A stretch of DNA of 64,000 bases from Chara braunii (lineage: Eukaryota; Streptophyta; Charophyceae; Charales; Characeae): contig BFEA01000746.1 in NCBI GenBank assembly GCA_003427395.1, forward strand, positions 78,372 through 142,371, read 5' to 3'. Shown piece by piece: positions 10,453 through 20,740 of the stretch; the first letter of the stretch is position 1; every line of letters begins with the position of its first letter. Both the position numbers and the translations under genes were made by a program. Under the pieces are notes generated by a model, which was not told the DNA's origin, did not search any database, and saw only the letters and a list, made by a program, of their open reading frames with translations.

Positions 10453-11773
10453 GATGAACTAAAGAGCGAAGTCGGCAATTCAAGGCGGGGCAACGCTACG
10501 TGGCAGCGAGGGAGGAGCGGAACTCTAATGAACCTAGTCGTGGTTTCACGCTAGGTGCGTGCGGACAAGAAACGAGGGAAGGAGATTATAAGGCAAATGA
10601 ATCTATCCGCATGTTGCAAAAGATTCATTCCGAATTTGCTTATCCTACCGACGGAAGTAGCAAAGAGGAAGGGCGTTGAAAAAGGACTTACCTGGTCCAG
10701 CGGGAGGTTCGTTCGAATTTGCTCCCCGCTCCCGTAGAGATAGTGTCGGGGCCGGCCAGCACACAGGAGACTTACCTGTTGGGCGGGGCGATGCTCGTCC
10801 CATTGATGGAAGTGGCATAAGGCCGGCCGCGGAGTGGGAGATCTGCCTGTTGGCCGGTGTCTGGCTCGCACAAGGGGAAGCGCTAAGCTGTACTCTAGCG
10901 AAAGGGGGCGATCTCCAGTAGCAGAGGAAGAAAGGGAAAGTATACCAGACCAGTTTGCGGGCTCGCTACTACTTGGGAAGCGGCCGGCTACTGAGCCGCT
11001 GATCATTTAGAGTGTTGACGGAGCGATTAGGTTAGCTGATAGTGAGGGCTATCGCAGCGTCGTACGGCTGTTGTGTGGCGCAGTGGCTTGTTGCCACATG
11101 CGGAAGGCTACGTATTCCGTTGTTGTGCAGAAGGCTGCGCTCCTCGTAAAGGAGGGTGCGCTGTTCGTCTCATTGAGGGGCTGTTATGGTGCTAGAGCTC
11201 GCCGGGCTTTGAGCTCGCCAGGCTTTGAGATAGGTCCCGTTGTGCTACCTCGTTGCAGTGGTCAAGAACCAGGCTGCAGGTCGCCGTTGTCCGGAGCCGG
11301 GGCACTATCACCGCCGCCAGGGTTGCTATAAAGCGCTGGCGTGTTGCAGCCACCGCGGGATTGCAACGCTGTTGCGTACTGCTGCTACTGTTGAAGGCAC
11401 CACGCTAAGCTGTTGTTGCTGTTGGGGAGTACCGAGAATGCTGCTGAGCGCCACGGCGCCCTGTTGACGTATACGGTAGTTTGCGCACGCTGTTCTGGGG
11501 AAGGCCGTTATTACAGCCTGGTGGGGTGGTGATAGAGGGGGCCATTGCTGCGAATCGGGACTTCGTCAGAAGGGCTAGCCTCAGTAAGTTGACTCTGGTT
11601 TGACCAAGCCGCTGCATTCTTGGCCGGCGATTGCGTATTTGACCACCATTGCGGGGTCCTCAGGCGCTGAAGGATCGAAGACCCTCTCAAGCGAGTCTGA
11701 GTGTTTCCTTCCTGAACTTGAGAGTCTCAGATTCCCTCCTTCTATCTTGTTTGCCTTTGGTTTGCATGGAGCC

Positions 11774-12640
11774 TCAGGCCGCTCTATAAGTTTAGGTAGC
11801 CTGAAGCTCTGGAGGCTAGGATGTCCCCATAAGTTTGGGGAGACCCGGTGCTGTGAACTGCTTGGAGGGTCAGGACGCTCTATAAGTTTAGGTGCCCTGA
11901 TTGCTCTGACTTGGAAGGGCTTGAGTGTGGACGATTTTCAGGAACCCAGGGCGCTCTATAAGTTTAGGTGCCCTGGGTTGCCTCGTTTGTTTGGGGGTTC
12001 TTTCTGTTTCTTTGGTCTTGAACGAGGAGGTCTGAACCGCTCTATAAGTTTAGGTGGTTCGTCCCTTCTCCTGTTTTGTTCTGAGAGAATATTTTTGGCA
12101 GGGGACAGGCCGCTCTATAAGTTTAGGTGGACTGGCCTACTGCCTCGCACAGACTGGATCAGAGAGAAACGAACCTGGCAGAGGATCAGACCGCTCTATA
12201 AGTTTTCTGACCCAATGCCTCGCATATGTTGGAACCCAATGATTATAATTTGACTATACTATATTACTATGTTATTAAGAACAGTCTAGTCAGGTCGCTC
12301 TATAAGTTAAGGTAGCCTGACTATAGCTTATCATAATTGAAGAGAGTACAATTAAAGAGGTATAACTGAAGGTAAGCTTGGGCAGGCTGAGCAGTGTTCT
12401 AAGTTGAGCGGCTCAGCCTTATGCCCCCTTGAAGATTAAGTTCAGAGATATATATATATAACTTGGCTATTTAAACAGTTCAGAGCGACTAGAATGGTCT
12501 AGTCACATGCCCAAAGAAGAGGGAAGTAGTAGTGCCATTTGTTTGTGTATACTTGGCCAAGTCAGAACGCTCTATAAGTTTAGGTATTCTGACTTTAGGC
12601 CTGGCTAAGTTGGGCGCGCTCTCTAAGTTCAGGTGGTCTG
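11774..12640. repeat. array of hairpins with constant loop and varying stems
   Basis: The 17-base core GCTCTATAAGTTTAGGT recurs at 11781, 11877, 11953, 12039, 12112, 12193 (shortened), 12297, 12569 and 12618 (variant). Spacing is mostly 76-96 bp. Each of the first eight is flanked by arms that pair but differ in sequence: TCAGGC/GCCTGA, TCAGG/CCTGA, AACCCAGGGC/GCCCTGGGTT, GAACC/GGTTC, AGGCC/GGCCT, TCAGA/TCTGA, TAGTCAGG/CCTGACTA, AAGTCAGAA/TTCTGACTT. A relative at 12384-12419 has AGGCTGAGC/GCTCAGCCT round TTCTAAGTTGAG. Sequence between hairpins is not conserved. No protein frame is common to the units. Confidence 0.85.
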
Positions 12641-12924
12641 ACCTATGCCTTACGTAAGTTGGGTACAAAGGGGTAACTCACAAAAGAAGCTTGAACTATG
12701 GTTTCTTAAAGGGCTTGGGGTTGGTGAGAGTACTTACCTTTGTGGTTTGGCCTGCATGTGGCTGAGTGAGATTACTACTTGGTCTGGGTTTCAGATTGAC
12801 AGGTAGTTGCCTTAGAGACTCGCCACGTGCTAAAGCGATAGGAGTTAGCTCCATTTCTGCATTTTCTGGGCTGACTTTGTTTTACCTCGGTTGATTCTTG
12901 CATTGCTGAGACTCACTATTATAC

Positions 12925-13525
12925 TTGGACTTGTATAAATTTTGGTAAGTCACTTTCTCTACGGGAAGCGCTGCCGAAATTTTTACAGATTCAAGGAGTT
13001 AGACAAATTTTGACTTGTCAGAGTTCAGCTTGCCCTTTCGTTATATCTAACTTAGTAACAATCTGGAAAACCTCCTCTTCTAAAGGGAGTGTTGCCCAAA
13101 TGTTTGCTAATTCGGGGAGTTAGACAAAATTGGACTTTGGGAAGTCAAAGTTAGTCTCAGGTCTTAAACTTGGCTTTGTATAAATTTCGGGAGAGCACTT
13201 TTCTAGGGGGAGTGCTGCCGAAATTTCTGCAAAACTAAGGAGTTAGTCAGATTTTGTCTAAGTTGAACTCAAGGTTGGGGGCTGAGTTCAAATTTGACTT
13301 GGTATAAATCTGGGAAATCACCAATTCCAAAAGGGATGCTGCCCAAATTTCTACTAATTCAGGGAGTTAGACAAAATTTGACTTTCCAGAGTTGTAGATT
13401 ACTCCTGCTTTTGATATTTGGGCTTGTATAAATTCTGAAAAGGCACCTTTCCTACGGGAAGCGCTGCCGAAATTTTCTTGAATTAGAGGAGTTAGATTAT
13501 ATTTTGACTGGTGGCGACTCTGGCG
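12925..13525. repeat. five tandem units of about 125 bp with internal hairpin
   Basis: Units start near 12931, 13057, 13177, 13311 and 13434. Each has (TG)TATAAAT..(C/T)(G/T)GG, then a (C/G)GGAAGCGCTGCC-type box, then AAATTT, then GGAGTTAGA(C)AAA. In the third unit AAATTTCGG (13182) pairs with CCGAAATTT (13218) and AGCACT (13194) with AGTGCT (13211). In the fourth, TGGG pairs with CCCA in place of CGG with CCG. The units therefore keep a stem while changing its sequence. Confidence 0.7.
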
Positions 13526-14590
13526 ATCCACCCTGAATAGGGGAGATTCTGCCATTAGTCTACCTTTGCTTTGGGCATTGGCTTAGAGGCATGCTTAGAC
13601 TTAGTTGGCAGGTAGTTCTGAATGAGAATGGGCTATGGAGATTTATCCCCCATATGCTGATGATTTAGCTTGGGCATTTGACCTATCTTGTGTTACAGGT
13701 CCTTTGGGGTGTCTGATTCAAGATCGGGACTAGATTCAGCTTGATCCCTTGAGGATCATCTTCTGTTATCACTGATAACAGGTCGGTTGTCGATTCGTCG
13801 GTCTACGACTCAATTTCAACTCACTCTCCATACCCGACCTAAAAGGCTTTAGCCCTGGTGACTTCATTGTTTTGCCCGGATTTTTATTGAATGGTCATTT
13901 GACGAAGGTGCTGAGTATTTAATTATGGTTGGTTGGACAGGAAATTGGGGTTTGCATGGCTAAAGCAACGGGAAAGAGTGTGGGGATTGGTTGGGGTTGA
14001 CTCCGTGTAGCGTGTGCGTTTGTCGTTCGATTCTTGATGTGATTGCAGGTATGTCCTGTGACTCGGATTTTGGATTTGGATTGCGTGTGATCCCGTATTC
14101 GTATGCATGGTTGTGAGGAGTCCCATTGTGCCTGTGAGAAGTGATTGTCGCAACCCTATCTCCCTTATGTGGGTATGCTTGGGTGTATTTATGATGGGTG
14201 CTCGCGAGGCCCAGGGGGCCCCGCGCTAAAAAGCCTACTCAGATGTTAAGACTGAGAGGCGTATGGAAGACCCATCATTTTTCGTGTTTGCTTCTTGAGG
14301 GCTTTCTTAGTCGAACGTTAGTCCTAGGCCAGGACTCAAGGTCCTTGTCCAAGGCATTCCAAGCCCCGGACTCTGCATGAGAAGGGCTTCCCCTCGCGCA
14401 GGGCCTATTCACCCTGCCCATCGAGATACCCAACCTCAGAGGCGGGAGTGCCGCGAGGGCCGAACGGTGCGTCCTTCAGTCGTTCAATATCGTGAGGGGT
14501 GACCCCTCTCGATATATTCCTTCAGCCATTCAATATCGCGCAGGCCGGGGCCGCGATTACCACGTACGATTGGCATCGGTGGTTGGTATA
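13526..14590. other. unassigned sequence with scattered hairpins
   Basis: Hairpins such as ATATCG..GAGGGG/CCCCTC..CGATAT (14486-14515) are present. No gene is recognisable. Confidence 0.4.
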
Positions 14591-14597
14591 GGATTGA

Positions 14598-15275
14598 CCT
14601 GCAGCCGCGCGGTTTTATGTTAGAGCCCTGCGCGCGACGTTTCGCCGCCCCAGCGCCTAAAGGTTATGGGATCGCCGAGCTCGCACGTAGGCGCAATGCT
14701 TGGGATTATTGCTGGTCGCTGGCATCACCCGAAGAGGGGAGGGTACCCCAAGACTGTGACTTCTCGTGAAGTAGGGGGACCTCCGCCCTACCCTTTTTGT
14801 TGTGCCTTGTTTACTTTTTAGAGATTATTATGGTTGGACGTTATAGTCCGAGGCAGCCGTCAAAGTCAAACCCCTTGACTTCCGCTCAGGCCCGGGAGGG
14901 ACCTACCCCCGGGGCCGCGAGAAACGACCGCCACCTCAGGTTCTGGACCTGTGTACCACCCGCTCTGCACAGAGTGTAGAAGAGGGTGTGTGGTCTTCAA
15001 CCGCGCATGGCGGTTGTCTGGCATCGAGAGGTTAACCCTCAAGGCGCGTGTCAGCCGACACTTGAGTGTCGAATACGGCCCTCGAGGTTAACAAGGACCG
15101 TGTGAGTATGGGTACTACATAAGTACGCCATCATTGCGACTGCTTGCGTACGCTTGCATTGCGGATCGATATGAGTTAGCCCTGCGCCCACGCGGTTTTA
15201 TGTTAAGTTTCGTGTGCGACGCTTATCCGATTTCCGCATCGAAAAGTTATGGGTTGGCTACCGAGGGGCTAGGAG
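14598..15275. repeat. about 95-bp segment repeated at 580-bp distance
   Basis: GCGCGGTTTTATGTTAGAGC with CGCGCGACG..CGCC..AAAGGTTATGGG at 14605-14670 recurs as CACGCGGTTTTATGTTAAGT with TGTGCGACG..CCGC..AAAAGTTATGGG at 15190-15255. Flanks continue to resemble each other weakly. The function is unknown. Confidence 0.6.
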
Positions 15276-15529
15276 CGTTGTCGCGTTGTTTGTGTTGTGT
15301 CGTGTCGTATGTGCGTATGCGCTTTATGTTCGTAGAGTGCTGTGCGCGTGGTGTGTGGGGATGCGTCCTAGTCGACCGGCGTCGAGCCACGCTTGGGACT
15401 TCAGCCCCCCAAGATGTCGGCCCGCGTGCGGGTCCGATAGGCGTATTACCGCGCGTACCCCCTATGTTACAGCGAACGAGAAACGCCCTCGGCTGGTCCA
15501 CCTCTGCGATTGCAACCGAGTAGCCTTCG

Positions 15530-15660
15530 TGTTGTGGACTGGTAGCTCAGCGGGGATACACCCACCGAAGGGAGGTGATAGCTCCCGTAAGGTGGAGGTA
15601 AGTTGTGCCTCGCGTAGGCCCTATCCTGTCGTAGGGGCTAGCGAGAGGTATGGCTGGCGC
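15530..15660. other. long imperfect hairpins
   Basis: CTCGC.TAGGCCCTA (15609) pairs with TAGGGGCTA.GCGAG (about 15635) with one mismatch. GGGAG/CTCCC lies just upstream. GGTAGCTCAGCGGGG at 15541 looks like a tRNA A box, but no B box follows, so I do not call a tRNA. Confidence 0.4.
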
Positions 15661-16034
15661 ACTCGGCCGGAGCGGCCCAAGGAAGCTCCATTTGTGTGTC
15701 CGTGACGAGGTTGGTCCAACTCCTGCGTGACGCGGCCGAGAGGGTCCCGCGCTGCCACGTGCGATGCCGGACCGATGTGCGTGACAGCGGAGTGTGCGGA
15801 GGCCTCAAGATCCATCACAGAAGTCTTGTTTCTCGTTCAGAAAGGAGGCAGTTGTTCTTTCACTGTTCTCAAAACATCTGTCATTGGATCATTTGTGATC
15901 TGGTGGCTGGGAAACACTTGTCCGATATTTCTGGGCATGATGTATCTCTCTCCTTCTGTCTTTTGTGCCTTTCGCCCATTTTCTCTGCCCCAAAGATGTA
16001 ACGAACGTGTTGGATGTGTCACACGGATTTTGGC

Positions 16035-16122
16035 ATAAGCCTAGCCTGATGCTAGTGGGACCTCCCTCCCGAGGCGATAGAAGCATCCTCCAGTAGAGGC
16101 CATTTTTCTCTACCCAAAACAT
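16035..16122 (-). mobile_element. SINE 3' hairpin zone, partial, minus sense
   Basis: On the minus strand GAGG, loop ATGCTTCTATCG, CCTC is followed by GGGAGGGAGGTCCC. The same arrangement recurs near 42.40 kb. It is related to the SINE hairpin described for 5989-6125, but the 5' module is missing. Confidence 0.45.
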
Positions 16123-16339
16123 AATAATGAACCTGTCGGATGTGTCACACCGATGTCACACAGGTTCAGGCATAAGCCTACAGTCCTCCCCCGAACAAAA
16201 CGCACGTGCGTTATTTACGAATAGAATGCATGGGTGTGTCGTATATTCGAATAGAACATACATGCGTAATATTTCAACGTGCGTACTATTTGGATTTCAG
16301 GGGGCGACTTTGAGAAATCGACTTCTTCAGGGAAACTTT

Positions 16340-16870
16340 TTTTTCTTTTTTTAGTTAAAAATGCTCCAATCTATTCGTGGGAGCAGCACGTGCTGGGAAC
16401 CAGGCCCTGCCTCCTGGAGTACATTGATGATTGATGAAGATTTGGGATGATTCAAGAACACTTCAAGATGATTGAGATAATAGAGATTGATGCTGACTAC
16501 TCAGAATGCTTATCGACTCAGAGCTCACATATTACCCTAACCCAGATCTCCTGTATCCATACCAACCAGCCAGTCTCTACTGAGCCAATACTGTGTACAA
16601 ACCAAGCCTCTACCCGGTCTCACACCCCAATCTAGCTAGGTTACAGGGCAGTGCCACCCACCTTAGTGCCCACCCTCGTCAGCCAGATCATAGCCTTTAG
16701 TCAAGTATTGTGATTGTCTTCCACCCTCAGCAATCCCCAGATCCCTATCCAAGGCCTCAAGCTCCTATGAAGGTCACAGGGCAATGCCCCAGGACCGTCC
16801 AACGCCGTTCTGGTTTCGACTCGAATAAAAGCTCAATTAGGAAATCAGCTAGGCTAGACTGTCACCTTAG
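16340..16870 (-). mobile_element. longer SINE-like retroelement with 3' module (family D), minus sense
   Basis: At the low-coordinate end T-rich sequence (16337-16350) is followed by CTCCAATCTATTCGTGGGAG and GTGCTGGGAACC, the complement of the 3' module. Upstream in the element's sense lies about 450 bp shared with 19.9-20.3 kb: ATCCC(C/T)AGATC, CAAGGCCTCA(A/C)GCTCCT, GTCACAGGGCAA(T/C), GTCGTTCTGG-like words. The body is non-coding. Confidence 0.65.
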
Positions 16871-16917
16871 AATTTGGATATGATAATAGTGGGATCCTGA
16901 GCAAACAACCAATCTGA

Positions 16918-16935
16918 TGATGATAAAGATGATGT

Positions 16936-16972
<37 letters not shown>
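16918..16972. repeat. (GAT)n microsatellite
   Basis: An uninterrupted GAT run at the end of a GATGATAAAGATGATGTT stretch. Confidence 0.9.
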
Positions 16973-17049
16973 ACATTATCCATATCCCACATTTATCCAC
17001 AATTTACCATGTGGTCGACCAGAATATGGGTGACGTGGGAGGAATGCGC

Positions 17050-17945
17050 TGCTCGTGCCCGGTCGCTGCGACAGGCTCGCAGGACGGAAGGTGCGACTGC
17101 CAACCATCGCTGTCCAAGTGTGGTGGGGAAGACTAGGCTGGCGGAGGCAAGCGCGGCTGTTCTGCATGCCGTGTGGACATCTCTAAGAGCCTAGAGCAGC
17201 GTAGGGTATTGATGAGGGAGGGGTACGGCTGGAGCGAAGAACCCAAAATTTAGTTGACAACGTGATTATACGAGGTGTTCACTTCTTTAGATTGCTGATG
17301 TGGCATGCTAACGTGGCATGCCTAGTTTTTGTATGAAGGATAGCAGTTGTAGCCGTGTGTGTCCGGTTGCTGCGATAGCCTTGCAGGGCAGAGGGAGGGA
17401 CGGCCCACCAATCGCTGTGGATTTGGGGTGGGAAAGACTGGGCAGCCGGAGGTTGGTGCGTGGGGGGGGGAAAGGTTGGAGAGTTGATCTACGAATTGCA
17501 CTGACGTGTAGTTGGCACATGAAGTCCACCTCTTTCGAGGATTGACGTGGCATGCTGGCGTGGCATGCCTCTCCGGTGGCTGCGATAGCCTTGCAGGGCA
17601 CAGGGTGTGACTGCCCACCATCGCGGTTGTATCGTGGTGGGGAAGACTGGGCAGCCGAAGGAGGGTGCGTGAGGGAAGATTGGCTGGAGCGCTGATCTAC
17701 GAATTTCGCTGACGTGGAGTTGGCACATGGAGTCCACCTCTTTAGAGGATTGAAGTGGCATGCTGGCGTGGCATGCCTCTCCGGTGGCTGCGATAGTCTT
17801 GCAGGGCACAGGGTGTGACTACCCACCATCGCCGTTGTATCGTGGTGGGGAAGACTGGGCAACCGAAGGAGGGTGCGTGAGGGGAGAACGGCTGGAGCGC
17901 TGATCTACGAATTTCGCTGACGATGATTGAAGTGCCATGCTGACG
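17050..17945. repeat. 209-bp satellite-like tandem array, four units
   Basis: CTGCGATAGCCTTGCAGGGC and close variants lie near 17067, 17370, 17579 and 17788; the last three are exactly 209 bp apart. Units contain GTGGCATGC twice, TTGGCACATG, CACCTCTTT and GTGGTGGGGAAGACTGGGC. The first unit is more diverged and farther away (about 304 bp). Antisense frames across the array reflect the repeat, not a gene. Confidence 0.9.
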
Positions 17946-18149
17946 TGGCATACCTTTGTATAGTCGGAAGAACAGCAGTTGAAGGTCCATTTTTCTAAGG
18001 AAAAGCCGGTTGTCGATAGCATAGGCAGAGTGGCAGAAAGGGGGAGTGTCAGATGTACAAAGTAGGGACACGGGGGATAGGAGTAAGGGGAATGTTGAGG
18101 GGAGGGGAAGATTGGAGCAAGTCTACAACGGGTAGCTGGTGGAGCGGTC

Positions 18150-18310
18150 TCGGGGGAGGCATTCTTCATAACGGGAGGGCAGCGTGTGTGAGGCAACCCG
18201 CTACCAGTAGTGAAGTGCTTCGAACCTCTCCAGTTCTCCCTAGCCCATCCATCCCTATCCCGGCCTTTGTATCCTTGTTTCTCCCCAGCCAGTGTCATGT
18301 TATCTTCACT
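18150..18310 (+). mobile_element. SINE-like copy, family C (partial)
   Basis: CTCCAGTTCTCCCTAGCCCA, CCTATCCCGG and TCTCCCCAGCCAGTGTC parallel the 3' part of the copy at 18500-18750. Between the two copies lies an AT-rich tract and a second leader (GGCATCAGGGGCAACTGTTA at 18374). Confidence 0.5.
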
Positions 18311-18499
18311 TTTTGATGAGTAATAATTAGAAATTAATAATTTCAAAGATAATTATTACTCATCTTCATTAACTGGCATCAGGGGCAACTGTTACCAGGG
18401 CAGTAAACGGGGAAAATAATTTACTCAATAAAAAAAATAAAAAATAACTCTCCTGACACGAGGAATCGTATTTTTCAGGCAGCTGGATTGCTTGCGCCT

Positions 18500-18750
18500 C
18501 ATTATTGAATATTGGCTTCAGGGGCAACTGCAACCAGGGTAGTCTGTACTAATTGCAGCGGGAAGGTGGATGATTCAACCAGGCAAATTGAAAAGAGCGG
18601 GTTCGACTACACTCTCCACTGGTGTTGTGCTTCCAACCCTTCTTTTCTTCCCTGGCCCAGCCTTACCTATCCTGGTTCGTTAACCCTGGCCTCCCCCAGC
18701 CAGAGTCTAGAGCTTTCCGACTGAGATATTAAAAAAAAAAAAAAAAAAAA
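18500..18750 (+). mobile_element. SINE-like copy, family C, with 20-A tail
   Basis: The leader GGCTTCAGGGGCAACTGCAA (compare 18374) is followed by GCGGGTTCGACTAC, which resembles a pol III B box, then a C/T-rich body and 20 consecutive A at 18731-18750. A tRNA-derived SINE is likely; an A box is not convincing. Confidence 0.55.
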
Positions 18751-18794
18751 CTCGCATCATTCGTCACCAGAGAGCACATACACAGTGTGATTCA

Positions 18795-19670
18795 ATGCTG
18801 ATGTTCCGTGGGGCTGTGAGGCAGATAACAGCCAATCATCTACAGTGTCTACACACTCCTATCAAGTCTGTCCGCCAGCATAGAGTGTGCAAATCTGGCA
18901 GCTCCATAGAAGAGTTAGAAGTTCTATCTGTGCCCTCTGATGATGAAGTACTCACGGAAGAAGAGAGGATACACCAGGATCGTTCTCTCTCGGTCTATAA
19001 GCAGGCCACTCCAAACCTGAGGGTAATGAATGTCATGGGAAACTTTCGCTGTTCTCCTATGACGTCTCTTCTCACAGCGAAGGTTGGGCAGAGTCTGGGA
19101 GGTGGCCGGCATCACGGAGAAGCGATGACTATGAATCCTCTTTTTGTCCTGGAAGATGGGGGGAATGAACAACTTCTTAAGTCTTTGGACAAAAGGATTG
19201 GGAAAGATGGAGAGTCAACAGCCCTCTCACTTACCCGGGCGGACAACAGAATCATCGCCTCACAAGCAAGCCAAGGGGGAAGTGAAGATAATCAGGAGGG
19301 CAATAAGTTAAATTACGTAAGACAGAGCTCACAGAATGCATCTGTGGTAATCACAATGGATCTGGGAGAGAATGAGCACGAAGGACAGGAAGGGAATGCT
19401 TCAAGGATGTCGAAGGAATTCCCCTCCCTAAAGGAGGCATGGGGTGGGGGGTTGTGGAGAGGAAGGGAAAGAGGAGGGGGAGAGGGCAGAGGAGAGGTAG
19501 GGTTAAGTGGGGGAAGAGGAGTAAGAGGGGGGCGAGGAGGGAGGGAAGGAAGAGGCAGAAGAGGGTGGTGGGGAGGGGATGAGGGAGGTCAGGAGGAGAG
19601 CAATGAAGCAGAGGAAAGAGCAGCTATAGGTTATGGAGGGGGAGGAGAGAAACCTAGACAAGGAAGGTGA
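18795..19670 (+). CDS. hypothetical Gly/Arg-rich ORF upstream of the LINE
   Basis: An uninterrupted 291-codon frame starts with ATG. Residues 1-210 have ordinary mixed composition with an acidic patch (PSDDEVLTEEERIHQD, about 47-62). Residues 215-265 are an extreme Gly/Arg tract (RGRERGGGEGRG, GGRGVRGGRGGREGRG). I do not recognise a family. RGG-like tails bind RNA in many proteins, so an N-terminal part of the LINE ORF1 is possible: sequence after the stop stays protein-like up to the SINE insertion at 19.89 kb. It could also be a chance frame in purine-rich DNA. The start is simply the first ATG. Confidence 0.35.
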   Translation: MLMFRGAVRQITANHLQCLHTPIKSVRQHRVCKSGSSIEELEVLSVPSDDEVLTEEERIHQDRSLSVYKQATPNLRVMNVMGNFRCSPMTSLLTAKVGQSLGGGRHHGEAMTMNPLFVLEDGGNEQLLKSLDKRIGKDGESTALSLTRADNRIIASQASQGGSEDNQEGNKLNYVRQSSQNASVVITMDLGENEHEGQEGNASRMSKEFPSLKEAWGGGLWRGRERGGGEGRGEVGLSGGRGVRGGRGGREGRGRRGWWGGDEGGQEESNEAEERAAIGYGGGGEKPRQGR

Positions 19671-19886
19671 ACAATGGTGGAAGTTGGAGTTTTTCAGCAG
19701 CCCAGTCAACCGGGGCCCAAATACTTTCTTCTATCATAAATTGTATTAATGCGAATCAGGGACAGACATCTCCTCCTTCCTCCTGGTTACAAAAGGTCAA
19801 GGGTCCGTTTCAAACAAAAAAATGAGTGTTGAAGGGTTTTATCATATCTCATTTAGTACGCAGAGGTTATGGCCTCCTAAGAAGCT

Positions 19887-20740
19887 TTTTTTTTTTTTTT
19901 TTTTGAAAACAAATGCTCCAGTCTATTCGTGGGGAGCAGCACGTGCTGGGAACCGGGCCTAGTGTCCCATATCGAATTGTACAAATCATTGAGAACATTT
20001 GAGATCATTTGAGATACCGGGGCCATAACCCGGCTTCGGCTGAGAACAGTCTGTGAACACGATATGATTCAGAAAACATCTGCTGAGTTACAGGGCAACA
20101 CAACTCGCCCCAGCTCCAGCCAGCGTCGTCCCAGCAGCAACCCTTGGTTGTCCCTTGGGATGCCCACCCCAAAGCATCCCCAGATCTCTCTACCAGGCCT
20201 CACGCTCCTGCGTCAGCAGGTTACAGGGCAACACCCCAGCACTGGCCAGCGTCGTTCTGGCATCGAACAGCCGCAGATCACTGAGTATAACAGCATCGAA
20301 ACCGCCTAAGATGGGTTGCTAATAGTCCCTAGAGTCCTAAAACATTCATAAGAACAACCGACTTTTTTTCCACTATTCAGACTCTACCAAGTCACTAGAA
20401 TATGTGTGTCAAAAAAACTCCCAACCACGAATCAGATAGGTGAAACCTATTCAATCCACCTACGACCACCACCAGCATGGCTGTTTTCAGCACGAACCGA
20501 AGCTCTTCCAGGCCTCATGCTCCCATCAGGTTAGGTTACAGAGTTGCACCACCTTGCTCCAACACCGGCCAGCATTACTCCAGTTATGACCCCCGATGAC
20601 CACTGAGACTGCCCCAACAAACAGCCCCCCAGAGCTCTCTACCAGGCCGCACGCCCCCACGAAGCTAGGTCACAGAGTTGCGTCACCTTGCTCTGGCTCC
20701 GCCCAGCGTTGCTTCAGCATCGGTCTTCGAGGGCCACCAA
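19887..20740 (-). mobile_element. longer SINE-like retroelement (family D), minus sense
   Basis: T16-18 at 19887-19904 precedes CTCCAGTCTATTCGTGGGGA, GCAGCACGTGCTGGGAACCG and AGTGTCCCA, the complement of the 3' module. The rest contains four variants of an about 110-bp unit with CAGGCCTCACGCTCC, GGTTACAGGGCAACAC and GGCCAGCGTCGTTC (near 20080, 20190, 20505, 20635). It splits protein-like sequence on either side and so may have inserted into the LINE 5' part. Confidence 0.6.

Larger units (their letters stand above)
8200..11650. other. GC-rich, hairpin-rich non-coding block
   Basis: Short perfect palindromic hairpins are frequent: ATACCC/GGGTAT (8588), GCGCGC/GCGCGC (8732), CTCCT/AGGAG (11141), CGATTC/GAATCG (10235, 10435). 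Open frames are numerous on both strands because of high GC, but none shows a domain, and they overlap one another. U6-like segments lie at 9418 and 9680. I cannot assign the block to a known element type. Confidence 0.45.

Noticed and set aside
10680-10860. U1 snRNA-like repeats (ACTTACCTG at 10687 and 10770)
   Set aside because: The words match the U1 5' end, but downstream stem-loops and the Sm site are not recognisable. The similarity is too short.
11774-12640. CRISPR-like array (short repeat at about 80-bp spacing)
   Set aside because: The repeated core is only 17 bases, lies in a hairpin loop rather than forming repeat-spacer units of fixed length, and the setting is eukaryotic.
13500-13540. 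Retrotransposon primer-binding site (TGGTGGCGACTCTGGCG)
   Set aside because: It resembles plant LTR-element primer sites (TGGCGACTC...), but I found no LTR pair, gag or pol nearby, so the call would rest on about 10 bases.
15541-15620. tRNA gene
   Set aside because: An A-box-like word (GGTAGCTCAGCGGGG) is present, but no B box or cloverleaf follows.
17308-17862. Minus-strand 184-codon ORF
   Set aside because: It arises from the 209-bp tandem repeat, whose unit permits open frames; the peptide repeats with frame slips.
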